Shown here piece after piece: positions 8,106-16,150 of a stretch of DNA of 64,000 nucleotides. Location: assembly GCF_003634775.1 (NCBI RefSeq), contig NZ_RBXB01000003.1, positions 310,001 through 374,000 of the forward strand, given 5' to 3'. How positions within the stretch are numbered: the stretch's first letter is position 1; every line of letters begins with the position of its first letter. The DNA comes from Chryseobacterium defluvii. GTDB taxonomy: Bacteria; Bacteroidota; Bacteroidia; Flavobacteriales; Weeksellaceae. A program made the position numbers and the translations under genes. Below the pieces are notes generated by a model, which saw nothing but the letters and a program-made list of their open reading frames with translations, did not search any database and was not told the origin of the DNA.

Positions 8106-10364
8106 ATGAATAAAAAACTACTAGCTTATTTTACTTTTATTTTACTCTGCTTTTACGGAAACTTCTTTTCTCAAACCTATCAACTTACAGGAAACCCTGT
8201 AAATACAACGGGTTGGGATGTAGTGCCTGCAGCAGTTGTAAATACAGATTTTATACAACTTACCGGTGATCTTACGGGCCAAGTGGGTGGTATAAAACTT
8301 AACTCACCGATCAACCTGAAGTACTGTGATAAATGGAGAGTGGAATTTGATTTCAGAATTGACGGAAACGGAACTCCTGCTTATGGAAGAGGAGACGGCT
8401 TTGCTTTTTGGTATTTAGCCAACCCACCTGCGTCTTATGTAACCGGAGGAGGTCTCGGAATTCCTGCAAATGCCACAGGCCTGATGGTGGGATTTGATAT
8501 TTTCAATAATACGACTGAGGGTCAGATGAGTAAAGTCCATCTTTTGTATGGAACCAATAATACCGCAGGATCCAATATTGAATTTAACAATACAGCAGGA
8601 AGCACCTTCCATTCTCCTGATCTTAATCCTACACAACCTTTTGTTGGAGCAACTTATAAACATGTGGAAGTATTGGGAGAAGTAGATCCCGCCAATGCAG
8701 CGAACTGGATTATTACCCTAAAAATTGACAATACAACCATTATAAATCAATCTTTTGCACCTTCAGGGACCGCTGTAGGAATGACGCAAGGATATTTTGG
8801 CTTTTCTGCTTCTACAGGAGCGGCAAGTGCCAGGCATTCTATAAAAAACGTAAAAGTTTATACGGATAAAGTGGCTATTCTTCAGAATTCGGTATCCCAG
8901 TCTTTCTGCCCTAATCCAACTACGGGATATGGAACTGCGAACCTGACATCGTTCAATTCTCAGTTTGTTGCAAATCCGGCTAACTACACTTTTACATACT
9001 ATGTTTTAGGAAATCCTACTCCTATTGCCAACCCTGCCAATTATCAATTTAATACGAACACAACAATCTCCGTAAGGATTAAAGATAATTCCGGCCTTCT
9101 GTGTGACAACCCGGACGGAACCATTACGCTTTCTTTGGCACCATTCACAGCTAATGATGCTACTTTAACGGAATGCAATAATAACAATGCCGGAACTGCG
9201 ACTTTCAATCTTACTTCTGCCGTGGTAACAGGTGTTCCCGGAGTAACGAAGAAGTATTATAAAACATTGAATGATCTTAATACCGGAACTAATGAAATTT
9301 TAAACCCGGCCAGCTATACATCTGCTCCGGGGACAGTATACGTAAAAGTAACGACACCACAAGGATGCTCCGGAAACGCAAAGATAACCCTTGCCTTTTA
9401 TCCTCAGGTAGTGGTAACTGAAGCTACCCTACGTTCATGCTTCTTAGAAGCCAATCCGTCTACTGCCTCATTTAACCTGACAACGGCAAATGTGACCACT
9501 TTACCGGGAGTTATAAAAAAATACTACGTTACATTAGCGGATGCTTTAAGCGGAACCAATGAGATTGTAAGCCCTTCAATTCATATTTCTACGAGTTCGG
9601 TAGTCTATGTAAGAGTAACTGATACCAACGGTTGTTTTACAATCACAAAAATCAACCTTATTGTTCTTTCACCTGTGTTTTCTTCTGTATTAAAGGATAA
9701 AACAATTTGTATTGAAGATAAAACGACATTGGATGCTGGACCAGGTTTTGACAGCTATGAATGGAGTACCGGGGCAACCACACAGTCAATTTCCAATGTT
9801 CCTGTGGGATTATATTGGGTAAAATTAAAAACCGGGACGTGTATTACCACCCAGATTGTAAAAGTTAATCCTTCCAGTCAGCCTGTCATTTCAAGTATTG
9901 ATGTGATGAACAGTTCGATTACCGTAAACGTAAAAGGAGGAACACCTGCTTATAAATATTCTTTGGATGGAATCACTTGGCAGGACTCTAATGTATTTAA
10001 CAGCCTTTCAAGGGGTGATCATAAGGTATTTGTAAAAGACTCATATGATTGTGAACCTGTTCAGATAATCGTTACTGTTCCTAATTTAATTAATGCCATT
10101 ACACCTAACGGAGATAATGTAAATGATTTTATTGATTATTCTGCTTTAGCTTATAAAAAGAATGTGGTACTGGTGATATATGACAGATATGGCAATAAAC
10201 TTTACGAAGCAGATAAAATCAGAAACTTCAAATGGGACGGAACCGCTTTTGGTAAAAAAATACTGACCGGAACTTACTGGTACACTATTTCCTGGAATGA
10301 AAATGACAAAAACAATACTCCTACACAATATACTGGCTGGATACTGGTAAAAAACAGAGAATAA
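8106..10364 (+). CDS. T9SS type B surface protein, lectin-like N-terminus (paralogue 3 of 4)
   Basis: A 752-residue secreted protein with signal peptide (MNKKLLAYFTFILLCFYGNFFSQ). About residues 24-255 resemble an L-type (legume) lectin-like sandwich: FDFRIDGNGTPAYGRGDGFA, GLMVGFDIFNNTTEG and GYFGFSASTGAASARH are the usual family stretches. Two ECNNNNAGTATFNLT-type repeats follow, then the TLDAGPGF segment and the type B sorting domain (AITPNGDNVND...WILVKNRE). It likely binds glycans at the cell surface (inference). The N-terminus pairs with paralogue 4, but the C-terminal domain pairs with paralogue 2. The 158 bases upstream carry only a degenerate -7 (TATCTTTA, 8072-8079). Confidence 0.85.
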   Translation: MNKKLLAYFTFILLCFYGNFFSQTYQLTGNPVNTTGWDVVPAAVVNTDFIQLTGDLTGQVGGIKLNSPINLKYCDKWRVEFDFRIDGNGTPAYGRGDGFAFWYLANPPASYVTGGGLGIPANATGLMVGFDIFNNTTEGQMSKVHLLYGTNNTAGSNIEFNNTAGSTFHSPDLNPTQPFVGATYKHVEVLGEVDPANAANWIITLKIDNTTIINQSFAPSGTAVGMTQGYFGFSASTGAASARHSIKNVKVYTDKVAILQNSVSQSFCPNPTTGYGTANLTSFNSQFVANPANYTFTYYVLGNPTPIANPANYQFNTNTTISVRIKDNSGLLCDNPDGTITLSLAPFTANDATLTECNNNNAGTATFNLTSAVVTGVPGVTKKYYKTLNDLNTGTNEILNPASYTSAPGTVYVKVTTPQGCSGNAKITLAFYPQVVVTEATLRSCFLEANPSTASFNLTTANVTTLPGVIKKYYVTLADALSGTNEIVSPSIHISTSSVVYVRVTDTNGCFTITKINLIVLSPVFSSVLKDKTICIEDKTTLDAGPGFDSYEWSTGATTQSISNVPVGLYWVKLKTGTCITTQIVKVNPSSQPVISSIDVMNSSITVNVKGGTPAYKYSLDGITWQDSNVFNSLSRGDHKVFVKDSYDCEPVQIIVTVPNLINAITPNGDNVNDFIDYSALAYKKNVVLVIYDRYGNKLYEADKIRNFKWDGTAFGKKILTGTYWYTISWNENDKNNTPTQYTGWILVKNRE

Positions 10365-10373
10365 TTATGTCTG

Positions 10374-10405
10374 AAAATCACTCCTTTCCTGGAGTGATTT
10401 TTAAT
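10374..10405 (+). terminator. Rho-independent terminator
   Basis: An 11-base stem AAAATCACTCC / GGAGTGATTTT with a six-base loop, immediately after paralogue 3. Confidence 0.8.
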
Positions 10406-10456
10406 TTATTATTGATAAACAACAGTTTAAAACATTAATAATAACCAATCTATACA

Positions 10457-12715
10457 ATGAGAAAAGCTTTATACTTTTATTTTTTAATTATATTAATGGG
10501 TATATCCGGAAAAGGCTTCGCCCAAACGTATCAGCTTACAGGAAATCCAGTAAATACAACAGGCTGGGATTTGGTTTCAAGTGCGGCTGTTAATACGGAT
10601 TTTATCCAGCTTACATCCGATGCAGGAAATTTATATGGTGCTATAAAATTAGCAACTCCAATCAACCTTAAGTATTGTGATAAATGGAAGGTAGAATTTG
10701 ATTTCAGGATTGATGGAAACGGTACTACCCAATATGGAAGAGGAGACGGGTTTACTTTTTGGTATCTTGCCAATCCGCCTACAGGCTTTGTATCCGGTGG
10801 CGGTCTGGGAATACCTGCCAATGCATCCGGTTTAATGGTGGGTTTCGATATTTTCAACAATACCACTGAAGGCCAGATGAGCAAGATCCATGTTTTATAT
10901 GGAACCAATAACTCCATCAATAATAATATCGAATACAATAATACTGCAGGAAGCACATTCCATTCTCCTGATCTTAATCCTACACAACCTTTTGTAGGGT
11001 CCAACTATAAGCATGTAGAGGTGAACGGAGAAACGGATCTTACCAATCCGAACAACTGGATTATCAGAATAAGAATCGATGGTGTCCTTATTGTAGATCA
11101 GTCTTTTGCTCCTTCAGGAGGTGCAATAGGCATGACACAAGGATATTTCGGTTTCTCTGCAGCTACGGGAGGCGCCAGCGCAAGACATTCCATCAAAAAT
11201 GCTAAAATCTTCATCGATAAAGTTCCGATTCTACAGAATACTATTACTCCGTTTGTCTGTGTAAACCCGGCAACAGGAAATGGGACAGTGGATTTAACTT
11301 CATTTAATTCTCAGTTTGTAAACAATCCCGGAAATTATATTTTCACCTATTACGTCCTGGGAAATTCAACTCCTATTGCAAATCCTTCCAGTTTCCAATA
11401 CTCCGGAAATACAACCATCAAAGTAGTGATCAAAGATCCTTCCTCAACGCTATGCGATAATGGAGATGGGGTTATCCAGCTCAACCCGACTCCGTTTGCC
11501 GCAGATGATGCAACCTTAACGGGATGTAATAACAATAATGCAGGTGTTGCCATATTTGACCTTACGAGTGCCGCAGTAACCAATGTTCCGGGAGTAACCA
11601 AAGAGTTCTATCCTACTTTATACGATCTTAATAACGGGGCCAATCAGATCGCAACCCCTACAGCTTATCCTTCTGCTGCCGGATCTGTTTTTGTGAAAGT
11701 GACAACTCCGCAAGGTTGTGTAGATGTGGCTCAGATCACTTTGAATATTTACCCTGTTGTTGTAGTGAATGAAGCGACCTTAAGGACATGTTTTATTGAG
11801 TCTAATCCTTCATTGGGATCTTTCAACCTTACAGTAGCTACAGTAACTTCTCAAGGAGGAATTAAAAAATATTATCCTTCTTTAACAGATGCAGTCAACG
11901 GGACCAATGAAATTACAACCCCAACTGCTTATATCGCTCCAAATGGAGTAGTTTATATAAAAGTTATAGACGCAAATGGCTGTTATGCCATAGCCAAAGT
12001 AACCCTTATAGTGCTTCCACCGGTAAAATCTTCGGTTCTGCAAGACAAGATCATTTGTATGGAAGATAAAACCACATTAGATGCCGGACCTGGTTTTGCA
12101 TCTTATTTATGGAGTACGGGAGCTACTACCCAATCTGTTTCAGGTGTAGGCGTAGGTACCTACTGGGTAAAATTAAAAACAGGAGATTGTATTACCACAC
12201 AGGCTGTAAAGGTTTATCCTGCCGAACAGCCAGTTGTTACTTATATAGATATTTCAAGCAGTACAATTACGGTTAACGTAATCGGGGGAACCCCTCCTTA
12301 TCAATATTCATTGGATAATGTGAATTGGCAGGACTCCAATGTATTTAAAAACATTGCCAGAGGAGATCATACCGTATATGTAAAAGATGCTTACGACTGC
12401 GAACCTATAGATATAGGCATTACTGTTCCGAATCTGATCAATGTAATTACTCCGAATGGTGATGGAGTGAACGACGCTATTGATTATTCTTCGCTCGCGA
12501 ATAAGCAAAATCTGGAATTCAGTATTTTTGACAGGTACGGATATAAAATCCATCAAGGTGATAAAAACAATAAATACAGATGGGACGGCACCACTGCTTC
12601 AGGCAGAAAAGTTCCTACAGGAAGTTATTGGTATTCCGTAACATGGAATGAAAATGACAAACACAATACTCCATTTAAATTTTCAGGCTGGATTATGGTG
12701 AAAAACAGAGAGTAA
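10457..12715 (+). CDS. T9SS type B surface protein, lectin-like N-terminus (paralogue 4 of 4)
   Basis: A 752-residue secreted protein, the same length as its neighbour. It has a signal peptide (MRKALYFYFLIILMGISGKGFAQ) and an N-terminal lectin-like domain nearly identical in layout to paralogue 3 (TYQLTGNPVNTTGWD, GLMVGFDIFNNTTEG, GYFGFSAATGGASARH). Two Cys-containing repeats follow, then the type B sorting domain (VITPNGDGVND...HNTPFKFSGWIMVKNRE). From 'VNEATLR' onward it tracks paralogue 1 far more closely than its immediate neighbour, including ASYLWS-GATTQ, KVYPAEQPVV and NENDKHNTPFKF. No clean TAnnTTTG box is seen upstream. Confidence 0.85.
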   Translation: MRKALYFYFLIILMGISGKGFAQTYQLTGNPVNTTGWDLVSSAAVNTDFIQLTSDAGNLYGAIKLATPINLKYCDKWKVEFDFRIDGNGTTQYGRGDGFTFWYLANPPTGFVSGGGLGIPANASGLMVGFDIFNNTTEGQMSKIHVLYGTNNSINNNIEYNNTAGSTFHSPDLNPTQPFVGSNYKHVEVNGETDLTNPNNWIIRIRIDGVLIVDQSFAPSGGAIGMTQGYFGFSAATGGASARHSIKNAKIFIDKVPILQNTITPFVCVNPATGNGTVDLTSFNSQFVNNPGNYIFTYYVLGNSTPIANPSSFQYSGNTTIKVVIKDPSSTLCDNGDGVIQLNPTPFAADDATLTGCNNNNAGVAIFDLTSAAVTNVPGVTKEFYPTLYDLNNGANQIATPTAYPSAAGSVFVKVTTPQGCVDVAQITLNIYPVVVVNEATLRTCFIESNPSLGSFNLTVATVTSQGGIKKYYPSLTDAVNGTNEITTPTAYIAPNGVVYIKVIDANGCYAIAKVTLIVLPPVKSSVLQDKIICMEDKTTLDAGPGFASYLWSTGATTQSVSGVGVGTYWVKLKTGDCITTQAVKVYPAEQPVVTYIDISSSTITVNVIGGTPPYQYSLDNVNWQDSNVFKNIARGDHTVYVKDAYDCEPIDIGITVPNLINVITPNGDGVNDAIDYSSLANKQNLEFSIFDRYGYKIHQGDKNNKYRWDGTTASGRKVPTGSYWYSVTWNENDKHNTPFKFSGWIMVKNRE

Positions 12716-12735
12716 CCTTAATAAGGATTCCGCAT

Positions 12736-12773
12736 AAAAAATTGCCACTTCAAATTGAAGTGGCAATTTTTTG
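12736..12773 (+). terminator. Strong Rho-independent terminator
   Basis: Long inverted repeat: an 18-base arm AAAAAATTGCCACTTCAA at 12736-12753 and its complement at 12755-12772, ending in a T-run. Confidence 0.85.
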
Positions 12774-12828
12774 CTGCATTCCGTAGCATATATTTGTGAT
12801 GAAAACCTATTTATTCGCATTCAATTCC

Positions 12829-12836
12829 TAAATTTG
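12829..12836 (+). promoter_or_regulatory. -7 promoter element (TAAATTTG)
   Basis: Exact TAnnTTTG match ending 4 bases before the ATG at 12841, which again implies a leaderless or near-leaderless mRNA. Confidence 0.6.
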
Positions 12837-12840
12837 TCCT

Positions 12841-13467
12841 ATGAATTATTTGGAAGCTTTAAGCAGAAGATATTCTGTAAAGAAATTTAACAAAGAAATT
12901 ATTCCTCAGGAAACCCTTCACAATATTCTTGAGTCAGGAAAGCTTTCCGCAAGCTCACTGGGCCTTCAGCCTTATAAGATAATAGTGGTTGAAAGTGAGG
13001 AAATGAAGCAAAAACTAATTCCTGCATTTTACAATCCCTCCCAGATATCCACGTGCTCGCATCTCGTTGTGATCATTTCTAAAAAAATAATTGAAGAAAA
13101 CTATATCCGGGGTTATTTTAATCACATCTCTGAGGTAAGAGAAATCCCTCTGGAGACACTCGATCTTTTTAAGAATAGCATTAATCAGCATATTAGTCAA
13201 AAAACAGGTGATGAGATTTTCAATTGGGCGGAAAAGCAATCTTATATTGTATTGGCTAATTTAATGTATGCAGCCGCCATTGAAAATATTGACACCTGCC
13301 CTATGGAAGGATTCCGGCAAGATGTCATAGAAGATATATTGAATATAAATCCTGAAACAGAAAAAGTAACCGTAACTCTTGCGTTAGGATACCGTTCTGA
13401 AGAAGACCATTTTCAACACATGAAAAAAGTGAGAAAACCAAATGAAAAATTGTTTAAATTTATTTAA
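12841..13467 (+). CDS. nitroreductase-family NAD(P)H-dependent oxidoreductase
   Basis: A 208-residue FMN-dependent flavoprotein of the nitroreductase fold. The N-terminal RRYSVKKFNKE and SSLGLQPYKIIVV are the standard FMN-phosphate-binding stretches (R-R-S-x-R/K-x-F and S-x-x-x-x-Q-P-x-x). The C-terminal ALGYRSEEDHFQ closes the FMN site. The similarity is to NfsB/YdgI-type enzymes, which reduce nitroaromatics or quinones; the natural substrate is unknown. It lies 31 bases upstream of nadB with no terminator between, so the two may share a transcript. Confidence 0.88.
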   Translation: MNYLEALSRRYSVKKFNKEIIPQETLHNILESGKLSASSLGLQPYKIIVVESEEMKQKLIPAFYNPSQISTCSHLVVIISKKIIEENYIRGYFNHISEVREIPLETLDLFKNSINQHISQKTGDEIFNWAEKQSYIVLANLMYAAAIENIDTCPMEGFRQDVIEDILNINPETEKVTVTLALGYRSEEDHFQHMKKVRKPNEKLFKFI

Positions 13468-13474
13468 TTATTTT

Positions 13475-13486
13475 AGACAATTGTCT
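13475..13486. promoter_or_regulatory. 12-base palindrome just upstream of nadB (possible operator)
   Basis: AGACAATTGTCT is a perfect palindrome ending 12 bases before the nadB ATG. A regulator dimer could bind here; no known NAD-regulator motif was matched, so this is a candidate only. Confidence 0.3.
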
Positions 13487-13498
13487 TAAAGCAAGCAT

Positions 13499-15070
13499 AT
13501 GATAAAAGCGGATGTATTGGTAATTGGTTCCGGAATCTCGGGACTATCTTATGCCATAAAAGTTTCTGAACAGTTTCCTGAAACCAAAATAATTATCGTA
13601 ACCAAATCAGACGAGGACGAAAGCAATACGAAATATGCACAGGGAGGACTGGCTGTCGTTACGGATTTCAAAAAAGATAATTTCGATAAACATATTGATG
13701 ATACCATGCGCGCCGGCGACGGTGAAAATAAACGCGATGTCGTAGAAATGGTGGTAAAGGAGGCCCCTGCAAGATTCAATGAAATCGTAGAATGGGGAGC
13801 GAACTTCGACATGAAAAACGGCCAATTTGCTCTGGGAAGAGAAGGCGGCCATACAGAAAACAGAATTGTTCATCATAAGGATATCACCGGATTTGAGATC
13901 GAAAGAGCCCTTTTAGAAACGGCCAATAACAGTCCGAATATTGAAATCCTGGACCATCATTATGTCATTGACATTATTACCCAACACCACGTTCCGGGAA
14001 AGGAATTAAATGAAGGTGACATCCATTGCTACGGTGCTTATATACTGGATGAAAAATCCAAAACCATTAAAAAAATTACCGCAAAAATAACATTGGTAGC
14101 TACCGGCGGCGCTGGTCATGTTTATAAAAACACCACCAATCCGACCATCGCTACCGGGGACGGAATTGCTTTTGTAGCCCGTGCCAAAGGTAAAGTTTCC
14201 AATATGCAGTATTACCAGTTCCACCCCACTGCATTATACAGCAAAATAGACGGTATGCTTTTTTTAATTTCAGAAGCTGTTCGTGGCGACGGCGCTAAAT
14301 TACGAACCAAAAAAGGTGAAAAGTTCATGCATAAATATGATGAACGTGAAGAACTGGCCTCAAGAGATATTGTCGCAAGAGCAATTGACAACGAAATGAA
14401 AATTACCGGTGATGAATACGTTGGGTTGGATTGTCGCGAAATGAATCATGACCGGTTTTTAGAACATTTTCCCAATATTTATAAAAAGTGCAAGGATGAA
14501 GGTATTGATCCTTTCACGCAACTCATTCCTGTTGTTCCTGCCTGCCATTATTTAATGGGCGGGATTGAAATTGATAAAGACGGCCAGTCTTCCATCAGAA
14601 ATCTTTTTGCAGTAGGAGAATGTACCAACTCCGGATTACACGGAGCCAACAGACTAGCTTCCAACTCTTTGCTTGAAGGATTGGTTTTCGGGCACAACGC
14701 TGCCATGAAAACTATTGAATTATTAAAAGAAAATAATTTCAACTTTGAAGATCTAAAAGCGGTTCCGGAGTGGGATGAAGAAGGCATGAAAATCATGGAT
14801 GAAATGGTAATCATCAGCTATCTTAGAAAGCAGCTCCAGGAAATGATGAGCGACCTTGTAGGAATTGTAAGAAGCAACAGACGTTTAAAAATGGCTTTGC
14901 AGAAGCACCAGGAAATCGCAGCCGCTGTTGACGAAATTTATCACTACTCTATTCTTTCCCCTCAATTATCCGAATTGAGAAACCTGACTACCGTTGCTCA
15001 CCTCATCATTACCCAATCTATGGAAATGAAAGAAAATAAGGGAGCATTTTATAATAAAGATTTAGCCTAA
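13499..15070 (+). CDS. nadB: L-aspartate oxidase
   Basis: A 523-residue FAD enzyme that oxidises L-aspartate to iminoaspartate, the first step of de novo NAD synthesis. The dinucleotide-binding motif is at the N-terminus (VLVIGSGISGLSYAI). Family signatures include KYAQGGLAVV, GREGGHTENRIVHHKD and the active-site stretch QFHPTAL, then GEC-TNSGLHGANRLASNSLLEGLV, where the LHGANRLASNSL motif is diagnostic. A helical C-terminal domain follows. The next gene is nadC after only 10 bases, so the two form an operon. NadA, which joins iminoaspartate to dihydroxyacetone phosphate, is not in the window. Confidence 0.97.
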   Translation: MIKADVLVIGSGISGLSYAIKVSEQFPETKIIIVTKSDEDESNTKYAQGGLAVVTDFKKDNFDKHIDDTMRAGDGENKRDVVEMVVKEAPARFNEIVEWGANFDMKNGQFALGREGGHTENRIVHHKDITGFEIERALLETANNSPNIEILDHHYVIDIITQHHVPGKELNEGDIHCYGAYILDEKSKTIKKITAKITLVATGGAGHVYKNTTNPTIATGDGIAFVARAKGKVSNMQYYQFHPTALYSKIDGMLFLISEAVRGDGAKLRTKKGEKFMHKYDEREELASRDIVARAIDNEMKITGDEYVGLDCREMNHDRFLEHFPNIYKKCKDEGIDPFTQLIPVVPACHYLMGGIEIDKDGQSSIRNLFAVGECTNSGLHGANRLASNSLLEGLVFGHNAAMKTIELLKENNFNFEDLKAVPEWDEEGMKIMDEMVIISYLRKQLQEMMSDLVGIVRSNRRLKMALQKHQEIAAAVDEIYHYSILSPQLSELRNLTTVAHLIITQSMEMKENKGAFYNKDLA

Positions 15071-15080
15071 AGCATACCAT

Positions 15081-15941
15081 ATGAAAAGACCAAGCTACGT
15101 AACCGATAAAGCACTTAAAACTTTCATCAAATCAGCACTCGAAGAAGATATTCAGGATGGGGATCATTCTACCCTTTCTACTATTTCGGGTGATTTAAAG
15201 CAAAGCGCTAAACTTTTAGTAAAACAAAATTGTATTCTTGCCGGTGTGGAATTGGCAGAAATCATTTTCAAAACCTTTGATAAAAATCTTAAAGTCGAAA
15301 CGTTCATTAAAGATGGTGAAACGGCAAAGGTTGGAGATATAGCATTCATTGTTACCGGAAGCGCAAGATCCATTCTCTCTACAGAAAGGCTGGTTCTTAA
15401 CTGTATGCAAAGAATGAGCGGAATTGCAACCCTCACTCACGACTGGGATTCCAGATTGGTCGGAACAAAAACCAAATTACTGGATACCAGAAAGACCACC
15501 CCTAATTTCAGAATATGCGAAAAATGGGCTGTTGCGATAGGTGGTGGGACCAATCACAGATATGGGCTGTATGACATGATCATGCTGAAAGACAATCATA
15601 TCGATTATAACGGAAGCATTACTAATGCCGTAAAAATGGCTAAAGATTACATTAAAAAGAACAAGAAAAAACTAAAAATAGAAGTCGAAACCAGAAACCT
15701 TGAGGAAGTTCAGGAAGCCATCAAAGCAAAAGTAGACAGGATTATGCTTGATAATATGGATGTGAAGACAATGAAATTAGCGGTAGATATGATCAAGGGC
15801 TCTTGTGAATCCGAGGCATCCGGAGGAATCACAAGAGATATGCTAAAGGAAATAGCATCTACAGGAGTTACCTATATCTCTGCCGGAGCCCTTACTCATT
15901 CAGCCGAAAATATCGATTTAAGCCTCAAAGCCGTGAAATAG
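15081..15941 (+). CDS. nadC: nicotinate-nucleotide pyrophosphorylase (quinolinate phosphoribosyltransferase)
   Basis: A 286-residue enzyme converting quinolinate and PRPP to nicotinate mononucleotide, downstream of NadB in NAD synthesis. Signatures are DGDHSTLST near residue 25, NCMQRMSGIAT, LLDTRKTTPNFR (substrate-binding Arg/Lys), GGGTNHRYGLYDMIMLKDNHI, and ESEASGGIT near the C-terminus. The length is typical. The ATG follows the nadB stop by 10 bases, so translation is probably coupled. The following 209 bases separate it from a TonB receptor with its own promoter. Confidence 0.97.
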   Translation: MKRPSYVTDKALKTFIKSALEEDIQDGDHSTLSTISGDLKQSAKLLVKQNCILAGVELAEIIFKTFDKNLKVETFIKDGETAKVGDIAFIVTGSARSILSTERLVLNCMQRMSGIATLTHDWDSRLVGTKTKLLDTRKTTPNFRICEKWAVAIGGGTNHRYGLYDMIMLKDNHIDYNGSITNAVKMAKDYIKKNKKKLKIEVETRNLEEVQEAIKAKVDRIMLDNMDVKTMKLAVDMIKGSCESEASGGITRDMLKEIASTGVTYISAGALTHSAENIDLSLKAVK

Positions 15942-16016
15942 CATTGTATTTTTAACAAAAACGAACCCCATTTGTTAAAAAATAAATAATATGATTTTTT
16001 TCATGAAAAACAAGGC

Positions 16017-16024
16017 TATTTTTG
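16017..16024 (+). promoter_or_regulatory. -7 promoter element (TATTTTTG) upstream of a TonB receptor
   Basis: Exact TAnnTTTG match 126 bases before the receptor ATG, implying a long leader of roughly 120 bases, unusual among the short leaders in this window. A weaker GAATTTTG box lies nearer (about 16112-16119). Confidence 0.45.
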
Positions 16025-16150
16025 TAATATTTTGAAAATCAAATACTTAACCTTTATTAAGACTGAGTAAAAATTAACATTGAGTTAATAATGGTTAAAA
16101 TTTATTTACCGAATTTTGCATAAAATTTAAATCTAACTATTATAACGATT

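Noticed and set aside
10531..11004. 157-codon open frame opposite the paralogue 4 lectin-like domain
   Set aside because: Antisense shadow of a conserved domain also present in paralogue 3; no start context.
1477..12715. Possible CRISPR-like or tandem DNA repeat array
   Set aside because: The recurring similarity is protein-level paralogy among four genes, not short direct repeats with spacers.
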